In this document: piece after piece, positions 52,702-61,700 of the stretch | How the letters are laid out: each line of letters opens with the position of its first letter | How positions within the stretch are numbered: position 1 is the first letter of the stretch | NCBI RefSeq assembly: GCF_017744955.1 | Contig: NZ_JAGIAG010000001.1 | Span: 1,169,865 to 1,233,864, forward strand | DNA: 64,000 nucleotides | Origin: Dokdonella sp. | Lineage (GTDB): Bacteria > Pseudomonadota > Gammaproteobacteria > Xanthomonadales > Rhodanobacteraceae | Reading direction: 5' to 3' | Program-made: the position numbers and the translations under genes | Notes under the pieces: model-generated | Databases searched by the model: none | The model's input: the letters and a program-made list of their open reading frames with translations, nothing else | What the model was told of the DNA's origin: nothing

Positions 52702-55700
52702 ATGCAAACGCGTAAGCGGGTTCGGTTCGGAAAGGAAGGCCTGCATCCGGCTCATGCCCTGCGCTGGGGATTGCCGGTGCTGATGCTGTTCGGCGGCTAC
52801 GTCCATGCGGCCGATACCGCACTCGTCGACGCGCGGACGCAGGTCGCAGGCGCTGCCGTGGGCGTGCTGGGCGAGCCGCAGCCGCAAGTCTCGATCGACA
52901 AGAGCTCGAACCTGAGCACCGTGCCGTCGGGCGGCAGTCTCGTCTACACCGTCACCGTCACCAATACGGGCGACGTGCCGGCGACGGGCACCGTCGTCGA
53001 GGACGACGTTCCCGGCGGCATCGACAGCTTCGACTGGACCTGCAGCGCCGAGGGCGGCGCAGTGTGTCCGAACAGCAGCGGCAGCGGAGCGATCGACGAG
53101 ACGATCGCGACCTTTCCGCCGGGAGGTCGCGTCGTCTATCGCATCGATGCGAACGTCAATTCGTCCCCGCCGGACAACATCGTCAACACGAGCACCGCAT
53201 CGCCGCCGAACGGCGTCTGCTATCCGGACAATTCGGCTCCGCCTTGCGCGGCCACGGTCAGCACCGGGCAGGCGCCGATCATCGGCATCGCCAAATATCG
53301 CGAATGCAGCGGCAGCGGCGGCGGAATTCGTCGCGACGGCGACTGCGACGGCGGTGGTCCCCTCCGCGGCAGAAGCGCGGTTTCGCCGCAGGGCGCAGCA
53401 CCGGGTTCGACGCTCACCTATTCGCTCGGCATCTACAACAACAGCCAGGTTCCTGCCGACGGCACCCTCGTCGACGACCCGATCGGCCCCGGCTTGACGA
53501 CGCCGTTCACCTGGACCTGCTTCGCCTACAGCGGCGCGGTGTGTCCGAGCGAGAGCGGCAGCGGCGCGATCCACGAAACGTTGGCTGTTTTCCCCGCCTG
53601 GAGTTCGGTCGTCTACACGATCACGGCGACGGTCGACGCGAATCCGCCGGACCCGATCGTCAATCATGCGATCGCGACGCCTCCCGAAGGCGGCATCTGC
53701 AGGAACGGCTCCAGTGGCGGCAGACCGGGTTCAGCCCGTGGTGCATCGGAGTGCGAGTCCACGGTGGAAACGACACCGGCGCCGCAGATCGCCGTCTCCA
53801 AGAGCGCCGAGCCGCCCGGAGCGTTGTCGCCCGGCGGCACGGTCGCCTACACGATCAGCGCAAGCAACGGCGGCAGCGTCGACGCGCCGGGTACGCACGT
53901 GGTCGACGAATTCCCGGACGGCATCGCCGACGCGACCTGGACCTGCAGCGCCAGCGGCGGCGCGGTCTGTCCGGCCGACGACAGCGGCGGCACCGTGACG
54001 CCGCCGGCGACGATGCTCGACCAGACCATCGCCACGTTCCCGCCCGGCAGCGCGCTGACCTGGACGGTGACGGCGACCGTCGACTCGCAGTTGCCGGCGC
54101 AAGTCGTCAACACGGTCAGCGCGACGCCGCCCGACGACGGCGTGTGCCTGCCGGACAACACGCCGGCGCCGTGCGATGCGACGGTGATGAATCCGCCGGG
54201 ACCGATCGTCGACATCGCCAAGAGCGCGGATGCCGCCGTGCTGATTCCGGGCGGTACCGTCACCTACACCGTGACCGTGCGCAATACCGGTCCGGTCGCC
54301 GCCGACGACACCGCGCTCGACGATCCGCTGCCGAGCGGCATCGCCGACGCCAGTTGGAGCTGCGCCGCCGAAGGCGGCGCGGTCTGTCCGGAAGAAAACG
54401 GCGCCGGCGCGATCGCGACGACGATCGCGACGTTCCCGCCCGGCAGCCAACTGGTGTACACGATCGTCGCCACGGTGGAGAACGAACCTCCGTCGGCCAC
54501 CGTCATCAACACGGCGACGATCACGCCGCCGGCGGGCGGCGTCTGCGACAGCAGCGCGCCCCGGCCGTGCGATGCGACGGTGGAGCTGCCGGTCGCCCCG
54601 CAGATCGAACTGACCAAGAGCGTCGACCCGACCGAAGCCGTTCCGGGTGGCACGTTGACCTGGACCGTCACCGCGACCAACAGCGGTCAGGTCGATGCCG
54701 CCGACACGGTGATTCAGGATCCGGTGCCGGCCGGCATCGACACGGGCAGCGTCTCCTGGACCTGCGCGGCCAGCGGCGGCGCGGTCTGCCCGAACGGCAG
54801 CGGCAGCGGAGCGCTCGACGAAACCGTCGCCACGTTCCCGCCGGGCGGCAGTCTGGTCTACACGATCGTCGCGCCCGTGCCGGACGAGCCACCGTCGACG
54901 ATCCAGAACACCGCCTCGGCGACGCCACCGGGAATGGGCCGCTGCACGCCGGGCAACACGCTGCCGCCGTGCCATGCGAGCACGGTGACGCCGAGCGCGG
55001 CGAACGTCAGCCTCGCGAAGACGGTTGCGGACGCATCCGGCGACGGCGTGGCCGAAGCCGGCGAGGTGCTGACCTACACGATCGTGCTGACCAACCACGG
55101 CGGTGCCGCGGCGACCGACTACGGCGTGACCGATCCGCTCGACGCGAACACGACCTTCGTCTCGGCGAGCGACGGCGGCGCGCTGTCCGGCGGCACGGTG
55201 ATGTGGTCCGGACTGAGCGTGCCCGCCGGCGGCACGCTGACGTTGACGGTGGAGGTCACGGTCAACGATCCGCTCCCGTCCGGTGTCATGCAGATCGCGA
55301 ATCTCGCCTACCCGACCGATGGCACGCCGCCCGACTGCTCGACGGCACCGCGTCCGGCGGGCTGCACGGCGATTCCGACGGCGGGCGCCGTGGAGATCGC
55401 CAAGTCGGTCGTCGATGCCGGCGGAAACGGCGTCGCCGAAGCGGGCGAGACGCTGACCTACACGATCACGCTGACCAACGACGGCGGCAGTGACGTGGCC
55501 GGTTACGACCTGCTCGATCCGCTCGATGCGAACACGACCTTCGTCTCGGCCAGTGACGGCGGCATGCTGTCCGGCAGCACGGTGGTCTGGTCCGATCTCG
55601 GCATTCCGGCCGGCGGCACGCGGATGCTGACGGTGGTCGTCACGGTCGACGATCCGATCCCGGCCGGTGTCCTGCGCATCGGCAATCTCGCCTACCAGGA

Positions 55701-56655
55701 AGGAACGGTGCCGCCGGATTGCACGGCTACGCCGACGCCGGCGTCGTGCACGTCGATTCCGACGCCGGCCGTCGTCGCGATCGCCAAGAGCGTCGCCGAT
55801 GCGAACGGTGACGGAATCGCCGAGCCGGGAGAGCAGCTGATCTACACGATCGAGCTGACCAACAGCGGCGGCTCCGACGCGACCGACTTCGGCGTGACCG
55901 ACCCGCTCGACGCGAGCACGACCTTCGTCTCCGCGAGCGACGGCGGCCTGCACTCGGGCGGCATCGTCACCTGGAGCGGACTCACCGTCGCGGCCGGCGG
56001 CAGTCTCACGCTCAACGTCGTCGTCACGGTGAACTCGCCGATACCCGCCGGCGTCGCGCGGATTTCCAATCTCGCCTACGCCAGCGGCGACGCGCCGCCG
56101 GACTGCACGGCGACGCCGCGCCCGGCGAACTGCACGGACATCCCCGCGATGGCGGCGCAGCCGGCGAACCTGACCATCGCCAAGAGCGCGAATCGCAGCG
56201 ATCTGTCGCCGGGTGGACACGTCGTCTACACCGTGACGGTACGCAACGTCGGCGGCAGTGCGGCGGCGAATGTCGTCGTCTCCGATCCGATCCCCGTCGG
56301 CATCGACGCGTTCGCGTGGACGTGCGCAGCGAGCGGCGGAGCGGCGTGTCCGAATGCCGCCGGCAGCGGCGCGCTGGCGGAAACGATCGCGAACCTGCCG
56401 GCCGGCGGCGAACTCGTCTACACCGTCGACGCGACGATCGCGTCGGATCCTCCTTCGAGCATCGCCAACACGGCCGGCGTCACGCTGCCGGACGGCACCT
56501 GCGCGCCGTGCTCGTCGACGGCTGTCGGCCAGGTGCAGGCGCCGCAGGAAATCCGTCCGGTTCCCGTCGCCGATCGGTGGGCGCTGTGGTTGCTCGCGTT
56601 TCTGCTGACGGGCTTCGCGGCCCGCTGGCTGGCGACGAGGACACGCGATTGCTGA
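52702..56655 (+). CDS. Giant DUF11-repeat surface protein 2 with IPTL-like C-terminus
   Basis: 1,317 residues; the ATG at 52702 follows GGGGAGG. A signal peptide ends YVHA. It lacks the unique N-terminal domain of protein 1 and goes almost straight into nine DUF11 repeats in the same order (VSIDKSSN, IGIAKYRE, IAVSKSAE, VDIAKSAD, IELTKSVD, VSLAKTVA, VEIAKSVV, VAIAKSVA, LTIAKSAN). The C-terminus PVPVADRWALWLLAFLLTGF, then RTRDC, is the same anchor type. Co-transcription with protein 1 is plausible (144-base gap). Confidence 0.88.
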   Translation: MQTRKRVRFGKEGLHPAHALRWGLPVLMLFGGYVHAADTALVDARTQVAGAAVGVLGEPQPQVSIDKSSNLSTVPSGGSLVYTVTVTNTGDVPATGTVVEDDVPGGIDSFDWTCSAEGGAVCPNSSGSGAIDETIATFPPGGRVVYRIDANVNSSPPDNIVNTSTASPPNGVCYPDNSAPPCAATVSTGQAPIIGIAKYRECSGSGGGIRRDGDCDGGGPLRGRSAVSPQGAAPGSTLTYSLGIYNNSQVPADGTLVDDPIGPGLTTPFTWTCFAYSGAVCPSESGSGAIHETLAVFPAWSSVVYTITATVDANPPDPIVNHAIATPPEGGICRNGSSGGRPGSARGASECESTVETTPAPQIAVSKSAEPPGALSPGGTVAYTISASNGGSVDAPGTHVVDEFPDGIADATWTCSASGGAVCPADDSGGTVTPPATMLDQTIATFPPGSALTWTVTATVDSQLPAQVVNTVSATPPDDGVCLPDNTPAPCDATVMNPPGPIVDIAKSADAAVLIPGGTVTYTVTVRNTGPVAADDTALDDPLPSGIADASWSCAAEGGAVCPEENGAGAIATTIATFPPGSQLVYTIVATVENEPPSATVINTATITPPAGGVCDSSAPRPCDATVELPVAPQIELTKSVDPTEAVPGGTLTWTVTATNSGQVDAADTVIQDPVPAGIDTGSVSWTCAASGGAVCPNGSGSGALDETVATFPPGGSLVYTIVAPVPDEPPSTIQNTASATPPGMGRCTPGNTLPPCHASTVTPSAANVSLAKTVADASGDGVAEAGEVLTYTIVLTNHGGAAATDYGVTDPLDANTTFVSASDGGALSGGTVMWSGLSVPAGGTLTLTVEVTVNDPLPSGVMQIANLAYPTDGTPPDCSTAPRPAGCTAIPTAGAVEIAKSVVDAGGNGVAEAGETLTYTITLTNDGGSDVAGYDLLDPLDANTTFVSASDGGMLSGSTVVWSDLGIPAGGTRMLTVVVTVDDPIPAGVLRIGNLAYQEGTVPPDCTATPTPASCTSIPTPAVVAIAKSVADANGDGIAEPGEQLIYTIELTNSGGSDATDFGVTDPLDASTTFVSASDGGLHSGGIVTWSGLTVAAGGSLTLNVVVTVNSPIPAGVARISNLAYASGDAPPDCTATPRPANCTDIPAMAAQPANLTIAKSANRSDLSPGGHVVYTVTVRNVGGSAAANVVVSDPIPVGIDAFAWTCAASGGAACPNAAGSGALAETIANLPAGGELVYTVDATIASDPPSSIANTAGVTLPDGTCAPCSSTAVGQVQAPQEIRPVPVADRWALWLLAFLLTGFAARWLATRTRDC
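52888..56655 (+). repeat. Tandem DUF11 gene duplication, right copy
   Basis: Right copy of the repeat described at 48745-52557, covering all nine DUF11 units and the anchor. Matches are strongest in units 3-5 and weaker in the second unit, where the Gly/Ser-rich insert differs. Confidence 0.75.
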
Positions 56656-56993
56656 GGCGTTCGAAGCGGTTGCGTACGCGTTTCGACTTGTCGAGCAGGC
56701 TGCTGAACGGGATTTCTCGGCTGCCTGGCAAGGCGATGCCTGGAGGCATCGATACGAGGATCGGTCGTGCAAACGGTCGATTTCCAAAAGAGGCGACGGC
56801 AGTGCCGCCACCTTTTCGCTGAAAGAGTCCAGGACGGACTTTTTCAGCGCCCAATCCTGCATGCGTCGGCGATTCTCCAATCGCCGCCGCATGCGTCGGC
56901 CACGTCGGACGGCTCGTGATCCTCTCGAGGCGATGCCTGAGCGTCCGTGCGATGCCGGATTGAAAAAGCCCAGCAGGTATCGAGTCGGAGAAC
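56656..56993. other. Intergenic region with hairpins after the DUF11 pair
   Basis: About 340 bases. At 56826-56840 AGTCC-AGGAC-GGACT is followed by TTTT, a weak terminator-like hairpin for the DUF11 transcript. At 56868-56885 GGCGATT-CTCC-AATCGCC is a perfect 7-base stem flanked by two copies of GCATGCGTCGGC. No supported gene. Confidence 0.4.
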
Positions 56994-57209
56994 ATGAAGA
57001 AAGCCAACACGAAGAAGAACGATGCGTACGACGCGAATCTGCGTGTCTCCAAGCGCGTCCACAACAGCCTGAAAACGGCAGCCGCACTGATGGGGCGGCC
57101 GCTCTACGACGTGACCGGCGAGGCGATCGACGCGTATCTGGCGAACCTGCAGTTCGCCGACATGTTGACGGCCATTCGCCGCAACGGGCGGCCACGCAAA
57201 GCGACCTGA
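56994..57209 (+). CDS. Small RHH-like protein
   Basis: A 71-residue basic protein with GGAGAAC upstream. The segment NLRVSKRVHNSLKTAAALMG, then RPLYDVTGEAIDAYLANL, has the beta-strand/helix/helix pattern of ribbon-helix-helix DNA-binding proteins such as CopG or ParD-type antitoxins. No toxin gene is adjacent, so a plain regulator or an orphan antitoxin is equally possible. Confidence 0.65.
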   Translation: MKKANTKKNDAYDANLRVSKRVHNSLKTAAALMGRPLYDVTGEAIDAYLANLQFADMLTAIRRNGRPRKAT

Positions 57210-57355
57210 CTTCTCGATTCGTCACGACGAGTCGAGCGTCGCGCGTTGTCCATCGAGGCGATGTCGGAGGCGAACTGCTCCGGATCCTCGAACACCGTCG
57301 TTCGCCCGCTTCACTCCCGTGTGAGGAAAGTCACACAAATCTTGGAATTCACGAC

Positions 57356-58582
57356 GTGCAAGGTTCCTACGACTACGGACTGGTTGCTCTTTCCTATCTC
57401 ATCGCATCGCTGGCCGGGTTCGTCGCGATCGAGTTCGCCTCGCGCTTGCGTGTGCGCAGCGCGAGCCGCGTGTCGTGGCTGATCGGCGGCGCGCTGGCGA
57501 TGGGCACCGGCATCTGGTCGATGCACTTCGTCGGCATGACCGCGTTCTCCCTGCCGGTACCGATCACCTACGACGCCTGGATCACCTTGCTGTCCTGGGT
57601 CGCCGCGGTCGGCGTGTGCGCGCTGGCGTTGTACATCATCGGCTACGGGAAGCTCCGGCACGGCACGCTGGCCGTCGGCGCGCTGGTGATGGGCGCCGGC
57701 ATCTGCCTGATGCACTACAGCGGCATGTGGGCGATGCGCATGGCGCCGGACATCGTCTACCGGCCCGCCTTGTTCGCCGCGTCCGCCGCCATCGCCGTGG
57801 CCGCGTCGGGCGCCGCGCTGCTGATCATCGCCTCCCTCAAGGAAGTGCGCAGCGCGCGCGACATCGCCCTGCGCGTCGGCGCCGCGCTGATCATGGGACT
57901 GGCCGTGGCCGGCATGCACTACACCGGCATGGCGGCGGCGGAATTCGCCGATGGCGCGTTCTGCGCGGCGAGCAACCAGCTCTCGGCCGACCTGCTGCCG
58001 CTGCCGACCACGTTCGCGACCTTGCTGATTCTCGGCTTCGGCATCGCCTTCACCGTGGTGGACGCGCGCGATCTGGCCGCGGCGCATCGCGCGGCCAACG
58101 AGCTGGAGGAGCGGGTGCACAGTCTGGCCTTCACCGATCAGGAAACCGGCCTGCCGAACCGCGCGCGCCTGTCGCAATTGATCGTCGAACGCATCCGCCG
58201 GCGCCTCGCGGAAGGCTTCACCCTGGTGACGTTCCGCGTCGAGGGCCCCGACGGCAGCGCGCCGAAGGGAGAAGTCATGACGTGGCTGAAGGATCGCATC
58301 GCCGTGGCCTTGCCGGATGCGACGGTCGCGCGGACGCAGCGCGAACACCTGGTGGCGATGGTCAACGGCAGCGCCGAGGAGGTCGCCGCGCGTTGCGCGT
58401 CGCTGGTCGAGTTCGTGCGCCGCGACTTCGCCGCGCATCGCCGCCACCTGCTCGCGGTCAACAGCGCGCATTGCCCGAGCGACGGCGAGAACGCGCAATG
58501 GCTGCTGCTGCGTGCCGCGCCGAAATCATTGCCCGGCGACGAACCGGCGAGCGCATCGACGCCGAGCGCGTTGGATGAGTAG
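57356..58582 (+). CDS. MHYT-domain membrane sensor with degenerate GGDEF-like C-terminus
   Basis: 408 residues from a GTG at 57356, matching the usual MHYT N-terminus (QGSYDYGLVALSYLIASLAG). Seven or so transmembrane helices carry the three MHYT motifs MHFVGM, MHYSGM and MHYTGM, which are proposed to bind copper and sense O2, CO or NO. The C-terminal cytosolic part starts FTDQETGLPNRARL, the normal opening of a GGDEF diguanylate cyclase, but no GG(D/E)EF active-site motif follows and the domain is short. It probably no longer makes c-di-GMP. A longer upstream open frame is not coding. Confidence 0.83.
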   Translation: MQGSYDYGLVALSYLIASLAGFVAIEFASRLRVRSASRVSWLIGGALAMGTGIWSMHFVGMTAFSLPVPITYDAWITLLSWVAAVGVCALALYIIGYGKLRHGTLAVGALVMGAGICLMHYSGMWAMRMAPDIVYRPALFAASAAIAVAASGAALLIIASLKEVRSARDIALRVGAALIMGLAVAGMHYTGMAAAEFADGAFCAASNQLSADLLPLPTTFATLLILGFGIAFTVVDARDLAAAHRAANELEERVHSLAFTDQETGLPNRARLSQLIVERIRRRLAEGFTLVTFRVEGPDGSAPKGEVMTWLKDRIAVALPDATVARTQREHLVAMVNGSAEEVAARCASLVEFVRRDFAAHRRHLLAVNSAHCPSDGENAQWLLLRAAPKSLPGDEPASASTPSALDE

Positions 58583-58739
58583 TCGCGCCGCGATGAAGGG
58601 TTCTCCGTCCCGGCGACATGGATTCCCGCCGCTTCGGAGCCAAGCGCGCGAAGCACGCCCGCCGCGTTCGAGCCGACGCATTTCTCACGGTCGCTGCAGC
58701 CGCATCGGCGCTGCAGCGAGTGAATTTCCAGGATAGAAG

Positions 58740-61700
58740 ATGTCGAGATTCGAAGAAGTGAAGAAAGGCGGCGTAGCTGCCGAAGCGATCGCGTCGCGCG
58801 CGCTGCGCGGCGTCCTTCTCGCCGGCAGCCTGCTCCTCGCGGCGCCGGCGCTTGCGGTGACCACCGGCGGCTGGACCAATGCCGCGGGCAACACCAATAG
58901 CGCCAACGCCGCCGGCATCGTCGCCACGATCAGCGGCAATCTCGGCGGTTCCTGCGTCGGCACCAACGCGGGCTACGGCACGGACCGGCTCAACAATACG
59001 GCGAACGCGGCCAGCTGGTTCACCAATCCGTACGGCAACCCGGTCGCCGGCTTGCCGGACCTGCTGCTCACGGTATGCTTCGGCAACAACACCGCCGCGC
59101 GGGTCGTCACCGTCACCTTCAGCAAGCCGGTCGACAACCCGGTGCTGCACGTCGACCGGCTCGGCGGCTTCCGGCAGCCGTCGGGAAACTCCAACAACTA
59201 CGCCACCAGTTCCTGGTGGAAGCTGACCGGCTCGACCTCGACCGGCGGCTCGGTCAGCTTGCGAATGCTGAGCGGCAACCCGCAGCTCTACGTCGCCTCC
59301 TCCGAGTTCGTGCGTTCCGTCGTCTACGCCAACGGCGATCCGATCTACGTGGACACCGCGTCGGAATGCGGCACGAGCCTCACCCGCGGCACCGCCTGCG
59401 GTTCGATCCAGATGACCGGAACCGGAATCACCAGCCTGACCTTCAGCGTCACCGGCACTGCCTGGGGCAATGTCCTCAGCAACGAAGACGGAGACGGCCT
59501 GGAGATGGCGCTGTCGGTCAAGGGCGCGACCGTCACGCTGCGCAAGGAAACCATCGGCGGCTTCGGCAGCTTCGGCTTCGTCGACGACAACACGACCACC
59601 GCCGACACCGGCACCAGCGCGACCAGCACCAGCACGACGCTGACGACCGCCAACGGATCGAACCCGGTGGCGTCCGGCCAGTATCGCGTCGGCGACCATG
59701 CCCGGGACATCGTCCTCACCGAAACGCCGGCGGCCGGCTTCGCCCTGCGGTCGGCCGCGTGCCGAGACCAAGGCGGTGCCGCGGTGCCGGCGACCTTGAA
59801 CGGATCGGCGCTGAGAATCACCGCCGCGAACTACCGTGCGAACCAGGACATCGCCTGCACGTTCAGCAACGGCAAGACCAGCCGCGTCACGCTGACCAAG
59901 ACCTGGATCGTCGGCGCGCCCGGCGACACGGTCGCTCTCTCGATCGACGGCGGCAGCGACGCCACGGGCGGCACGTCCACGCCCGAGGCGACGACGGCCG
60001 CGACGGCGATCGGTGTGGCGGGCAGCAAGATCTCCGTGGAAGAAGTCTTCGCATCGTCGGCGCGCGGCAACGACTACGAGACGTCGCTGGACTGTCCGGG
60101 CGTGGTCGTCGCCACCACGACTGATCGCCGGTCGGGCCTCTTCACGATGCCTGGCGCGGACGTGACCTGCACGTTCACCAATACGCGCAAGCCGGTCCTC
60201 AAGGTGACCAAGGCGAGCAACGCGAATCCCGCCTGGGTCGTCGGTCAGAGCGGCGCGCAGTACACGCTGAACGTGACCAACCAGGGCGGCATGGCGACCA
60301 GCGGGTCGATCACCGTCCTCGACGCGCTGCCGAGTCAAGTGAGCGCGAACTGGACCGATCCGCTGACGACCAACGGATGGAGCTGCACGCACGACGGCCG
60401 CAACGTGACGTGCCGGACCTCGACGGCCGTCGCTGCCGGCGCGAGCAGCTCCATCGTCCTGCCGGTCAATGTGGTCGCCGACGGCGAAGCGAAGAATCAC
60501 GCGTCGGTCGGCGGCGGCGGCGATCCCTCCAACGGCGGAGCGCCACCGGCGCCCGGCGCCGGCTGCCAGGATGTCACGCACTGCGCGACCCAGACGACGC
60601 GGGTGAATACACCGGCGAGCATCACCACGTCCAAGACCTTGACCGGCATCAACGGGCAGCCGGCACAGGCCGGCGCCTCGGTGAAGGCAGGCGACGTGCT
60701 GACCTACACGATCACCAGCACGAACGCCGGCCAGACCGCCGGAACGACGACGCTGACCGAAACGGTGCCGGCGAACACCGTCTATACCGGGCCCGACGGC
60801 GCCGCGTGGAGCGACTGCCGCGCCGGCGCGGCCGCCGGCACGAGTTGCGCCGCGACGCAGGCCGTCCCGGCCGAAGGCCAGGCGAGTACGACCTTCACCG
60901 TGACGGTAGCGACACCGGTGGCGGCGGATGCGACGACGCTGACCAACAGCGTGACCAGCAGCGAGGATGCGACCTGCGCCGCGTGCGCGGCCAGCAACCC
61001 GATCGTCAAGCCGCAGCTCCAGGTGACCAAGAGCGCGACGCCCCATCCGTTCACGGTCGGCCAGCCAGCCAGCTACACGCTCACCGTCGCGAACGCCGGT
61101 CAGGGACCGACGGCGGGGGACATCACGATCTCCGACACGCTGCCGACCGGCGTGACGCTGGCCAGCGCGAGCGGCGGCAGTTGGAGCTGCAGTGGAACCA
61201 GCATGCTGTCGTGCGTCTACTCGGGCACGCTGGCGGCGGGCGCGAGCACGACGCTGACGCTCGAGGTCGACGTCGCCGCCAACGCCGCGAACGGCGACAA
61301 CACGGCCACCGCGAGTGGCGGCGGGGACGCCGGCTGTCCGTCGGAGTCGCGTTGCAGCGGTGCCGTGCAGGTGCCGGTGAACGCGTCGGCGGACATCGTG
61401 CTGGACAAGACGGTGGACGAGGCGACGCCGAACGTCGGCGAGACGGTGACGTTCACGGTGACGGCGAGAAACGACGGCCCGAGCGATGCCACCGGCGTCG
61501 CCGTCACCGACGCCTTGCCGGCAGGCCTGTCGTTCGTCAGCGCCGACCCGAGTCAGGGCAGCTACGACGAAGCGACCGGACTGTGGACGATCGGTGCGAT
61601 CGCCGACGGCGCGCAGGCGACGCTGACGCTGACCGCGCAGGTGCTGACCGCCGGTGCACTGAGCAACACCGCGACCAAGTCGGCCGGCGACCAGTTCGAT

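Noticed and set aside
47278..53667. A 2,129-codon open frame on the reverse strand
   Set aside because: It is the antisense shadow of the DUF11 repeat genes. Its Arg/Gly/Asp-rich composition mirrors the repeat periodicity, and the forward frames have signal peptides, family motifs and good ribosome binding sites.
53731..57225. A long reverse-strand frame of 1,164 codons
   Set aside because: Antisense to DUF11 gene 2; repetitive RRD/RVG text typical of GC-rich shadows.
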